Shown piece after piece: positions 47,232 through 55,218 of a stretch of DNA of 64,000 nucleotides (within the stretch, counting starts at the first letter, position 1; every line of letters begins with the position of its first letter). Made by a program: the position numbers and the translations under genes. This DNA comes from Cyclobacterium jeungdonense. Its GTDB lineage: Bacteria > Bacteroidota > Bacteroidia > Cytophagales > Cyclobacteriaceae. The notes beneath the pieces were generated by a model, which worked only from the letters and a program-made list of their open reading frames with translations, ran no database searches and was not told the origin of the DNA. Location: NCBI RefSeq assembly GCF_010994275.1, contig NZ_WMCD01000003.1, positions 124,001 to 188,000 of the forward strand, read 5' to 3'.

Positions 47232-48389
47232 CTACTCTCTTTTGACCAGCTCCCAATAGGATTCGGGATCTTTTAAGACGATTCGAAATCCCAGTAGGTG
47301 AAAAATTTCTTTATTGAGCCATCTGGCAATTTTCGGGTTTGCAGTGTATCGGTTCTGGTAGGATTTTTTTCTGGAAATTCCCGGAAGCAAAGGGAGCATT
47401 TTAGGAAGAAAAGTTTTTCTCAGAATTTGGGAAAGCCAGAGCCAAAACTTCGAAACGGGCCTTACAATAAAAAATCCTTCCTGCCCCATTTGCTGGTACA
47501 GTGGAAGGAAAACCATTCCTTTGTAAGGACTGATGACAGGTTTCCCGTTATTCTGTGCCAGTTCATGTCCTTTCTGGACAGGATTGAAATTGAAAAACCC
47601 GGGTTTCATTTCAAAGTCTTGTTCCGGGCTAATGGGATAGCGGCAGAGTATTTCATAAAAACCTTCCGGGATATCGAGGGTACTTTTCAAACACTTTTCC
47701 TCTCGCATTTTTTCAGTGTTAGTCAATTGAATGATGCCCAGGTGATTCATGCAGAGTTTGATAAAAGCCTGGTGCCTTCGGATGCTATCAGGATCCTCGT
47801 GTTTGCCTGCTTCAAAACCCAGGGCGGGGTAGCCCAGGTCATTGATATGACTCATGAGGGGGCCTTCCAGGTATTCCTCTATACCCAAAATCAAGGGCAC
47901 CGGAAATTGTTTGGCTACGGATCGGTTGACCAGCGTGTCGTTAAATGGGAGAAAGGCACAGCTTTCGGATGAGGTCGTATGCAGATCTGTAAACAGCATT
48001 TTGCCTGCACCATACCTGGCGATGATGGTTGTGATCAAGTGGTCCAGTGCAGCCAATTCTTCCAATTCCGGATAGCTGAAACCGGATTCTCCGGAATCTT
48101 TCATACGAACCAGCTTCAGGTTTTCTTTGGTCCAGATACGATTCAGGTCTTTTTCGATGTACCGCTGTTTTCGTTTCAGTGCCTGGTCATTGCCTTTGAG
48201 CACCATTACATTTCCCCGAAAGGCAAACCTTCCCGTGTTTTTTTGGCCAAAAAGATCCTCCATGGCCATTACAGATGCTGGTTCGTTGCCATGAATGCCA
48301 GCGATTACCACCAGGGTAGGAAGGGTTTCATCTTGATGGTGGGCAAATAGAATTCGGGGGTTATTTTTGGTGAGAAGGGTTTCAGGCAT
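47232..48389 (-). CDS. Succinylglutamate desuccinylase/aspartoacylase-family amidohydrolase
   Basis: 385 residues from ATG 48389 (MPETLLTKNN), overlapping the previous gene's end by 8 bp; the frame extends to 48428 but that start would overlap more. Zinc-site features are VIAGIHGNEPA (His and Glu) and LFTDLHTTSSES (His). The family hydrolyses amide bonds of N-acyl amino acids or related compounds. The tight coupling to a GCS2-type ligase suggests that the pair makes and breaks the same amide (inference). Confidence 0.87.
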   Translation of the reverse strand: MPETLLTKNNPRILFAHHQDETLPTLVVIAGIHGNEPASVMAMEDLFGQKNTGRFAFRGNVMVLKGNDQALKRKQRYIEKDLNRIWTKENLKLVRMKDSGESGFSYPELEELAALDHLITTIIARYGAGKMLFTDLHTTSSESCAFLPFNDTLVNRSVAKQFPVPLILGIEEYLEGPLMSHINDLGYPALGFEAGKHEDPDSIRRHQAFIKLCMNHLGIIQLTNTEKMREEKCLKSTLDIPEGFYEILCRYPISPEQDFEMKPGFFNFNPVQKGHELAQNNGKPVISPYKGMVFLPLYQQMGQEGFFIVRPVSKFWLWLSQILRKTFLPKMLPLLPGISRKKSYQNRYTANPKIARWLNKEIFHLLGFRIVLKDPESYWELVKRE

Positions 48390-50271
48390 TGTTTTTCTCG
48401 TAAAGCTTATCCCAAATACTTTGCGCATCCTTGTCCGTCACCAATCCTATCAACTGATCTCCATCTACCACCGGAAGACAGCTGATTTTTTTATTTACCA
48501 TCAGCAGCATTGCGTATTTAATGTCGGTATGGGGCCCGACGGTTACCAAATCGGATATCATGATATTTTTGGCAATCTCCAGCTCATTTTCCACTTCTCC
48601 CATTTTTTCCAGCGTGGATGCCGTAATCAAGCCGGTAAGTTTTCCTTCTTTATTTTCTACGGGAATGTGATGGATATTTTTCCAGCTCATGATCTTCTTC
48701 ACCAGTGCTACCAAATCGTCTTCCTGAACGGTAATTAGGTCGGTGGTCATGATATTCCCGATCCAGTCGTATTGGATTGGGATGGTCTTGAGTTCAGCGG
48801 GGCTGGCGGCTTTCCATTCGCTGACAGGTAAATCTGACTTTCTGCGTTGTTGAATGGCACCGGTAAGGGTGACCATGGCCTCATCCCTGCTCATGTGTTT
48901 TTTTATTTTCCGGTAACTTTTGATCATCCAGCTGCTGCCGGTCTGGCCGGTTTTTACCCTTTTTCGTATGACCTCCAGGTACTTGGAGGCCTCTTCCGGA
49001 GATACCCCAACTGTGGACAATCCCTTTTCTGCCAAAGGTAATAATTCATCCAGAAACAATTTCTGGACGGGGACCATTTGATTTTCCCAAGCCATGCTGC
49101 TAAATATACCGGAGGTAGCGGCCCGGTAAAAGTTCCCTTTTGTATCTTCAAAGGATTTTCGATGCCAGGATTTCCGGTAATGATCCGGCATGGCCTTCAT
49201 AAGCCCTACCCAGAGTACCAGGTTGGCCATTTCGTCAATGATCGTGGGGCCCGAAGGAAGGTATCGGTTTTCTATTCTCAAGTGTGGAACGCCATTTCCC
49301 GTGCCAAAACAAGGCCTGTTCCAGCGCCAAATGGTGCCGTTGTGAAGTTTGAGGGCCTGTAGGTCCGGAATTTGCCCCTTAGCCAGCTCATCCAATGAGT
49401 TGGCGGTGGACTTATGGGTGAGAATTAGGGGGAATCGGGCAATATTTTCTTTGTAGATTTCAGTTGTCTCCCGAATCCAGTGATTGCCAAAAGATACGCG
49501 CTGTTCTTTTTCTTTCAGGTGATAGCCTTTACTTCGTATATCAATACTTTGCTGGAAAAGAGGAATCCGGGTTTCGGACCAAAGTTCCCTTCCAAAAAGC
49601 AGGGGGGAATTGGTGCAAACGGCAAGAACAGGTCCCGAAATCAGCTGCGCCCAATTGTATTGGTCCACAAATTCTTCTGCACTTACTTGAAGGTGACATT
49701 GAAAACTGGTATTGCAAGCTTCGAATAGGATATTGGTATGGGCTAAAATCAATTCGTCCACCCCCGAAATATTCAATTCAAAGTCCTGACCTCTCAACTG
49801 CTTGATGATCTCATCCAGGGCCTGATACCTGGGGTTGGGAGTCATATAATCTAATTGTCCTGAGCGAAGGTCGATGGAAGGTAAAATGCCGGTAAGAATA
49901 ACTGCATCCCCAAAGGTGGAGGCCACCTGGTCGGCTTTCCGTAAGTATTTTCGAAGTTGCCTTTCCATGACAGAAAAGCACTCCGCTTTTAATTCCACAG
50001 GATCCAGGTTTAGCTCCAAGTTATACATGGCCAACTCGGAGGTGAAATGAGCATCTTGTAGCTTTCCGAGGATCAAGGGGCCATTTTTTGATGGTTTGTT
50101 GTGCCGGTCTATCAGTGCAAACTCCTGCTCCGCCCCTATGCGCTGGACGTCCTTTTCAATGAGACCATCCCGGATCATTTGATCCAGTGAATCAATATCC
50201 TGGATCAGGTTTTTGAGGAATTTTTTTCTTTCCGATAGTTTTATTCCGGTATTTACGCGATGTTCTCCCAT
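48382..50271 (-). CDS. GCS2-type glutamate-cysteine ligase-like protein with C-terminal CBS pair
   Basis: 629 residues. Residues about 30-430 are a GCS2-type carboxylate-amine ligase (RIGAEQEFALID, later SFQCHLQVSAEEFVDQYNWAQ and RIENRYLPSGPTIIDEMAN). Residues about 505-625 are two CBS domains (IMTTDLITVQEDDLVALV, IMISDLVTVGPHTDIKYAM), which bind adenine nucleotides and could regulate activity by energy charge. The product is not known: GCS2 proteins include glutathione-type ligases and others. The gene overlaps the aspartoacylase-like gene. Confidence 0.88.
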   Translation of the reverse strand: MGEHRVNTGIKLSERKKFLKNLIQDIDSLDQMIRDGLIEKDVQRIGAEQEFALIDRHNKPSKNGPLILGKLQDAHFTSELAMYNLELNLDPVELKAECFSVMERQLRKYLRKADQVASTFGDAVILTGILPSIDLRSGQLDYMTPNPRYQALDEIIKQLRGQDFELNISGVDELILAHTNILFEACNTSFQCHLQVSAEEFVDQYNWAQLISGPVLAVCTNSPLLFGRELWSETRIPLFQQSIDIRSKGYHLKEKEQRVSFGNHWIRETTEIYKENIARFPLILTHKSTANSLDELAKGQIPDLQALKLHNGTIWRWNRPCFGTGNGVPHLRIENRYLPSGPTIIDEMANLVLWVGLMKAMPDHYRKSWHRKSFEDTKGNFYRAATSGIFSSMAWENQMVPVQKLFLDELLPLAEKGLSTVGVSPEEASKYLEVIRKRVKTGQTGSSWMIKSYRKIKKHMSRDEAMVTLTGAIQQRRKSDLPVSEWKAASPAELKTIPIQYDWIGNIMTTDLITVQEDDLVALVKKIMSWKNIHHIPVENKEGKLTGLITASTLEKMGEVENELEIAKNIMISDLVTVGPHTDIKYAMLLMVNKKISCLPVVDGDQLIGLVTDKDAQSIWDKLYEKNNA

Positions 50272-50447
50272 GCTACCAACAAGTTACGTAGGGAAAAATT
50301 AATTTGGAAGCTCCATGCAAAGATTCCATTATGCTCCTGATAAAAGTCAGTATAGAATCTCTTTTTAATTTTCAGGTTTAAGAAAAGCCTTAGATTGATC
50401 GCCCTCAGCAGTCAGACAATCTTTTTTTGACCACATTCTGTGAGGAC

Positions 50448-51077
50448 TTACTGAATGGAATTTACCACAGTCCGTGCAAGCATTTTTGCTCCTTCCTTAT
50501 CTGGATGCACGCCGTCCGGGAAAAGCGGGGCGTAGGGCTCCAATGAACCGTGAAGATCGATGATTTCTGCGCCTGTTATCCTGGCCACTTCCCGAATAAG
50601 CGGGTTCATTTCCTCCACGATTAACTGCTCGGTGATTCCCCAATTGTCTTCAAATACAGGGGCCGGCAGACACACAAACACCTTGCCCTCATCAGGCATG
50701 TGCCCTTTGAAAATGCGGATCATTTCCACATAATCGTCTAAGAACTCGTCCTTGTGCACCCAATTTTGAGGTTTGGAGTCGTTGGTGCCCAGTTTGATGA
50801 CAAGGATGTCCGGTTTGAAATCTTTTACCTGCTCAAACTGCGGTTCGTTCCAATAGGGAAAGTCCCCCTTTTTTAACAATGTTCGGGCGCTAACACCGAA
50901 GTTCTTTACCTGATACCCCTGACCCAGCATTTTTTGGAGCTGTAGCGGATAACTGTCCGGATGATTTCTCCCGGGACCTTCGGTGATGCTGTTGCCTACA
51001 CAGGCTATTTTGACCGGCTGCTGGGCGTAGATCCCCTGGCCCCAAAGCATTAAGACTGCACAAATAATTTTTTTCAT
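50448..51077 (-). CDS. SGNH/GDSL-family hydrolase
   Basis: 209 residues from ATG 51077 (MKKIICAVLML), with a signal peptide (cut near IYA-Q). SGNH blocks are CVGNSITEGPG (Ser), FGVSARTLL (Gly), VIKLGTNDS (Asn) and PDGVHPDKEG (Asp and His). Such enzymes remove ester groups, for example acetyl groups from glycans. The next gene upstream starts in the opposite direction 42 bp away. Confidence 0.92.
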   Translation of the reverse strand: MKKIICAVLMLWGQGIYAQQPVKIACVGNSITEGPGRNHPDSYPLQLQKMLGQGYQVKNFGVSARTLLKKGDFPYWNEPQFEQVKDFKPDILVIKLGTNDSKPQNWVHKDEFLDDYVEMIRIFKGHMPDEGKVFVCLPAPVFEDNWGITEQLIVEEMNPLIREVARITGAEIIDLHGSLEPYAPLFPDGVHPDKEGAKMLARTVVNSIQ

Positions 51078-51119
51078 TAGGTGGTGAATCAAAGAATTGG
51101 GAAATTACATACTATTTCG

Positions 51120-52019
51120 ATGAAATCGCGGATTCAATTCGTTAATTTGCCTCTTAATCACATATTCGTGGGCTTAGTTAAACAAATTTTCTGGGACGTA
51201 TACGAAAGATTCAATTTACTTTCGCTGGATGTGGTTTCCGGAGCCTGTGCCGGCATGTATTTTTTTGCCGAAATGATGCGGATCCCGCTTTCCTGGTATT
51301 ATTACCTGCTGCTGGCGATGGCGGTTTGGACCATCTATACCTTTGATCACCTCTTGGATGCCAGAAAAGTTTCTACAGTTGCGCTTTCCAAAAGGCACCG
51401 ATTTCACCAGCAACATTTTAAGCAATTGGCACTGGTTCTTGTGCTTACTGGGATAGCTGGAGCACTGCTTTCCTTCCATTTTTTAACATTTGCAAGAATA
51501 ATGGCGGCTGGAACGATCCTGTTTTTCCTAATTGTCGGTGCAATGGTTGGGATGCGGCTTGGAAACAAAAAATCAGCTATTGCCAAAGAACTGTTGATCG
51601 CTGCTTTTTATGTGGCAGGCATCATCCTGGCTCCGGCGGTTCAGCTTGATTTTGGTTTCATATCCGACAATTGGCTGTATTATGTTCCGGCTTATTTTAT
51701 CCTGGCCTGGTTTAATCTGGTGTATTTATCCTATTTGGATGGGGCTTTGGATCGTGCAGAGGGACATCATTCCATCATGACGGTAATGGGAAAGCGGAAA
51801 ACCAGGAATTTGCTTGGGGGCTTAAGTGTTATAGGGTTGATCTACGGGCTGTTTTTATTTTTTCACCTGTCCTCCTATTTCCACCGCTTCACCTTGATAT
51901 GGGCGTTAATGATGCTGGTTCACGTACTTTTTTTCATGGAGAGACCTGTAAATATAACAGAAACCAGAAGGCGTTTGGAACTTAGTTTTTCCGTCCCCCT
52001 GCTATTATTAATATTATAA
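51120..52019 (+). CDS. UbiA-like prenyltransferase-family membrane protein
   Basis: 299 residues from ATG 51120 (MKSRIQFVNL), about eight to nine transmembrane helices. Two Asp motifs sit where UbiA enzymes carry theirs: TFDHLLDAR (D76, D80, after helix 2) and YLDGALDRAEG (D207, D211, followed by HHSIMTVMG). The second fits the UbiA DxxxD...G pattern well; the first is a DxxxD variant of NDxxDxxxD. These residues bind the Mg-diphosphate of a prenyl donor. A methyltransferase gene starts 9 bp downstream. The acceptor is unknown and the family call is an inference from motifs. Confidence 0.7.
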   Translation: MKSRIQFVNLPLNHIFVGLVKQIFWDVYERFNLLSLDVVSGACAGMYFFAEMMRIPLSWYYYLLLAMAVWTIYTFDHLLDARKVSTVALSKRHRFHQQHFKQLALVLVLTGIAGALLSFHFLTFARIMAAGTILFFLIVGAMVGMRLGNKKSAIAKELLIAAFYVAGIILAPAVQLDFGFISDNWLYYVPAYFILAWFNLVYLSYLDGALDRAEGHHSIMTVMGKRKTRNLLGGLSVIGLIYGLFLFFHLSSYFHRFTLIWALMMLVHVLFFMERPVNITETRRRLELSFSVPLLLLIL

Positions 52020-52028
52020 CTACTCGCT

Positions 52029-52700
52029 ATGCGGAAAGAGCCTCTTCGCGATCACTATTTGCTGCTGGCCCCCTTCTATGAGTTTATCTCCAAAAAGGTC
52101 ATTGGTTCCGATTTTCAGCAAAGCAAGAGGACCTTTTTGGACCAAATACAAAAAGGAGATACGGTACTGGTACTGGGCGGTGGTACCGGCACCATTTTGC
52201 CTCTGATCATGGAACAAATTGGGGAAAGTGGTCGGGTCATTTACCTGGAAGCATCCGGTACTATGATCCAGCGAAGCCGGCAGCAAGTGGATTTGCCTTT
52301 CTCCAGGCAAGTTCAATGGATTCATTCTTCCCGTTTTGAGGACTTGCCCTTGATAAAGCCGGATGTGATTATTTCCCATTACTTTCTAGATGTCTTGCCC
52401 GATGAAAGTATTGATCGCCTGTTTCAGGAAATAGAGGGTAGAATTCATTCGCAAACCGATTGGATTTTTGCGGATTTTTTTCCGACGGCGAACCGGAAAG
52501 GACTCCTTTGGGGAATGATCACCTTGTTCCGATTATTTACCAGACATCCCAGAAAGGATCTGCCGGATTACTTAAGCTTTTTCCGAAAATGGGGCTGGGA
52601 AAAAGTGGATTTTGTGCCTTTTCAGCAGGGATTTTTTCAGGCAATTCGTTACAGGCCTGCTCCCAGATCAATTAACTCACCAATTACCTCTTTGAAATAG
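52029..52700 (+). CDS. Class I SAM-dependent methyltransferase (UbiE/MenG-like start)
   Basis: 223 residues. The opening HYLLLAPFYEFISK recalls UbiE/MenG quinone methyltransferases; motif I is VLVLGGGTGTI (about 45-55), and YLEASGTMI is at the end of strand 2. It is 9 bp after the UbiA-like gene, so prenylation and methylation of one small molecule are plausible. Its last 52 bases overlap the end of the converging ceramidase-like gene. Confidence 0.87.
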   Translation: MRKEPLRDHYLLLAPFYEFISKKVIGSDFQQSKRTFLDQIQKGDTVLVLGGGTGTILPLIMEQIGESGRVIYLEASGTMIQRSRQQVDLPFSRQVQWIHSSRFEDLPLIKPDVIISHYFLDVLPDESIDRLFQEIEGRIHSQTDWIFADFFPTANRKGLLWGMITLFRLFTRHPRKDLPDYLSFFRKWGWEKVDFVPFQQGFFQAIRYRPAPRSINSPITSLK

Positions 52701-54001
52701 GCACCGTTGTATGGTCCGTAAAAATTCATGTCTCTTACCTCGTAGTAGTCTTCCTGGTAATATTTGTCCGGAGTAATGTATCCGATATACCCTCCATTGA
52801 AGGTAGTGATAATCAGATTCATCCCCAGGCCGGCAGCTTGCTTTTCCCATGCTTCGTAAAATACGCCGGAAACCTCACCAGAAGAGGAAATAAACAGGGT
52901 ATTGCCTATTTTTATCAGGTCAAAATGAGCCGGATAATCCCCTATGGCCCAGTCAAAAAGCCAGGGGCGAATTCGCCAATGATTGCTGATTCGAAAATGC
53001 GGTTCGCGAAGTTGTAAAGGTAGTTTTGCCGCAAAAATGCCATTTTCGTTTAGTTCAATGGTTTTGTCAGGATTATGGTCTATGATTGAATCCAGTTTGG
53101 CCGCATAGTTTTTGACGCTCTCGACATCATTTCCCTGAATGTGGGGGCGATGACTACCCACGGCTCCTGCTGCGAAAAGGACAAGGTCGTGCTGCTCTTC
53201 GAGTTTTTCTGAAAAGTAAAAGGGGTAATCCCCTGATAACCCCATAAAGCGGCTGCTCAGACAGGTGGCATGTGCACTGAAGGTGATCAAACTTGCGCTT
53301 GCCCCAGCCTGATTACTTATGATAAGCTGACGGATAAAGGGATCTACCGGGTCGGTTGCCACCAATCGGTTGGTGACAAAATTTTCGGCATTACTTTTAC
53401 TATAATCAAGTTGAACAGTATCCATCTGCACTAGCGCCTCCTGCAGGGCTTTGAGGGTGCTTGCGGAAATCAGATCCACCAGGTCTTTGTTCCACCCTCC
53501 CAGCGCCAGGCTTCCAACAGGGCCGGGAATGGTGCCGCCCATACCGCTATGGGTATGCGTTGCGGTAAAGTACACATGGTCTATCGGAAAATCCCCTTCG
53601 TCAATCTCTTTTCGAAGGGTTTCTGCCAGCTTGGGGTGAATAATGAGCAACTCGTAATTTAAAAACGCTACCTTAAAATCGGGGTTCCCGAGGATTAGGG
53701 CTTTGACAAAGCTACTGTCCTGAACAAATTCATAGTTGCCTCTTGGCCGATAGGCTACCAACGGTACCGGAGCGGGGGGGGTCATGTTGGCCTTTGCCCA
53801 GCCCCCCAGCAGAAAACCCTGATCAGAACCTAATACGGGCAGGCTGTCCAGGGTAGCCAGGGTTTCCTTATAGTATCCCTTTTTCTTATAGTGTGTCCAG
53901 TCTACGGTCGTAATAGTTGCAAGAAAAAGCAGAAGAAAGAATCCTACCAGGTACAGCAAAAATTTAACGATGGCTGTTATGGAAAAGCGTAGCGGGGGCA
54001 T
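52649..54001 (-). CDS. Neutral/alkaline ceramidase-family protein with N-terminal membrane anchor
   Basis: 450 residues. A transmembrane helix (FLLYLVGFFLLLFLATI, about 14-30) is followed by the N-terminal domain of the neutral ceramidase family, with FTATHTHSGMGGT (zinc His residues), TFSAHATCLSS and LFAAGAVGSHRPH. In typical ceramidases these sites coordinate zinc and the enzyme frees a fatty acid from ceramide; here it may act on sphingolipids of the Bacteroidota membrane or another amide. Only 3 bp follow purM on the same strand. Confidence 0.85.
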   Translation of the reverse strand: MPPLRFSITAIVKFLLYLVGFFLLLFLATITTVDWTHYKKKGYYKETLATLDSLPVLGSDQGFLLGGWAKANMTPPAPVPLVAYRPRGNYEFVQDSSFVKALILGNPDFKVAFLNYELLIIHPKLAETLRKEIDEGDFPIDHVYFTATHTHSGMGGTIPGPVGSLALGGWNKDLVDLISASTLKALQEALVQMDTVQLDYSKSNAENFVTNRLVATDPVDPFIRQLIISNQAGASASLITFSAHATCLSSRFMGLSGDYPFYFSEKLEEQHDLVLFAAGAVGSHRPHIQGNDVESVKNYAAKLDSIIDHNPDKTIELNENGIFAAKLPLQLREPHFRISNHWRIRPWLFDWAIGDYPAHFDLIKIGNTLFISSSGEVSGVFYEAWEKQAAGLGMNLIITTFNGGYIGYITPDKYYQEDYYEVRDMNFYGPYNGAYFKEVIGELIDLGAGL

Positions 54002-54004
54002 GGG

Positions 54005-55174
54005 CTAGCCCTCGTAGGTAAATGTTCCGTGCTGCCCGCTTACGGTCACTTTTTTCCCATTGTAGTCGGTAACCCGGCCAATAATCCGGGCTTCCACGCC
54101 AAAATCAGAAGCCAGTTGAATCACTTCATCGGCTCCCTTTTCGTTCAGGTACACCTCCATCCGGTGGCCCATATTGAAAACTTTATACATTTCCTTCCAG
54201 TCGGTACCGCTTTCCTGCTGAATGATCTTAAAAAGGGGAGGAGTATCGAAGAGGTTGTCCTTGATCACATGCAGGTCTTCAATGAAATGTAGCACTTTGG
54301 TCTGAGCGCCGCCGCTGCAATGTACCAGGCCATGAATTTCAGAATGGTGCGTTTTGAGCAAGGCGGCTATTATCGGTGCATAGGTGCGGGTAGGAGAGAG
54401 GACCAATTTGCCCATATCCAGCGGTGTGCCGGGGGCGTAGTCGGTTAAGCCATAGCTACCTGAATAAACCAGTTCTTCTGGTACCTGTGGATCGAAACTC
54501 TCTGGAAACTCCTTGGCAATGCTTTTCCCAAATACATCGTGCCGGGCGGAGGTAAGTCCATTGCTTCCCATGCCGCCATTGTATTCGGATTCGTAATGCG
54601 CCTGTCCGAAAGAGGCCAACCCCACGATCACATCACCTGCGGCAATCCGGTCATTGGAGATGACATCTTTCCGTTTCATCCGGCAGGTAACCGTGCTATC
54701 TACGATAATAGTACGAACCAGGTCTCCGACATCGGCGGTTTCTCCTCCCGTCAGTAGGGCATTTACGCCATGGTCCCGCAACATTTGGAGAACTTCCTCG
54801 GTGCCGTTGATGATGGCTGAGATAACCTCACCGGGAACCAGGTTTTTATTTCTGCCGATGGTGGAGGATACCAGAATATTATCGATGGCGCCGACACAAA
54901 GCAGGTCGTCAATGTTCATGATGATCGCATCCTGAGCGATTCCTTTCCAAACACTCAGGTCTCCGGTGGCTTTCCAATACAGGTAGGCCAGGGAGGATTT
55001 TGTCCCCGCCCCGTCGGCATGCATGATATTACAATAGTCGGGGTCATTGCCCAGGATATCTTCGACGATTTTACAAAACGCCTTGGGAAACAGTCCTTTA
55101 TCCAGATTGGAAATGGCCTTGTGTACGTCTTCCTTGGAGGCCGATACCCCGCGTTGCATATACCTTTCGTTCAT
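54005..55174 (-). CDS. purM: Phosphoribosylformylglycinamidine cyclo-ligase (AIR synthase)
   Basis: 389 residues from ATG 55174 (MNERYMQRGVSAS); the frame extends to 55207 but the longer N-terminus is unlike the family. PurM features are MHADGAGTKSSLAYLY, DDLLCVGAIDN, LTGGETADV and SYGLTDYAPG. It closes the imidazole ring to give aminoimidazole ribotide in purine synthesis. It is between the OmpA-type gene (44 bp upstream) and the ceramidase-like gene. Confidence 0.92.
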   Translation of the reverse strand: MNERYMQRGVSASKEDVHKAISNLDKGLFPKAFCKIVEDILGNDPDYCNIMHADGAGTKSSLAYLYWKATGDLSVWKGIAQDAIIMNIDDLLCVGAIDNILVSSTIGRNKNLVPGEVISAIINGTEEVLQMLRDHGVNALLTGGETADVGDLVRTIIVDSTVTCRMKRKDVISNDRIAAGDVIVGLASFGQAHYESEYNGGMGSNGLTSARHDVFGKSIAKEFPESFDPQVPEELVYSGSYGLTDYAPGTPLDMGKLVLSPTRTYAPIIAALLKTHHSEIHGLVHCSGGAQTKVLHFIEDLHVIKDNLFDTPPLFKIIQQESGTDWKEMYKVFNMGHRMEVYLNEKGADEVIQLASDFGVEARIIGRVTDYNGKKVTVSGQHGTFTYEG

Positions 55175-55218
55175 AACCTTGGCTTTGAAAAAACAAATAG
55201 GCCGCAAATATACGGATT

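Noticed and set aside
47298..47972. 224-codon plus-strand frame
   Set aside because: It is antisense to the aspartoacylase-like gene, rich in Phe, Ser and Gln as expected of a shadow frame, and has no motif.
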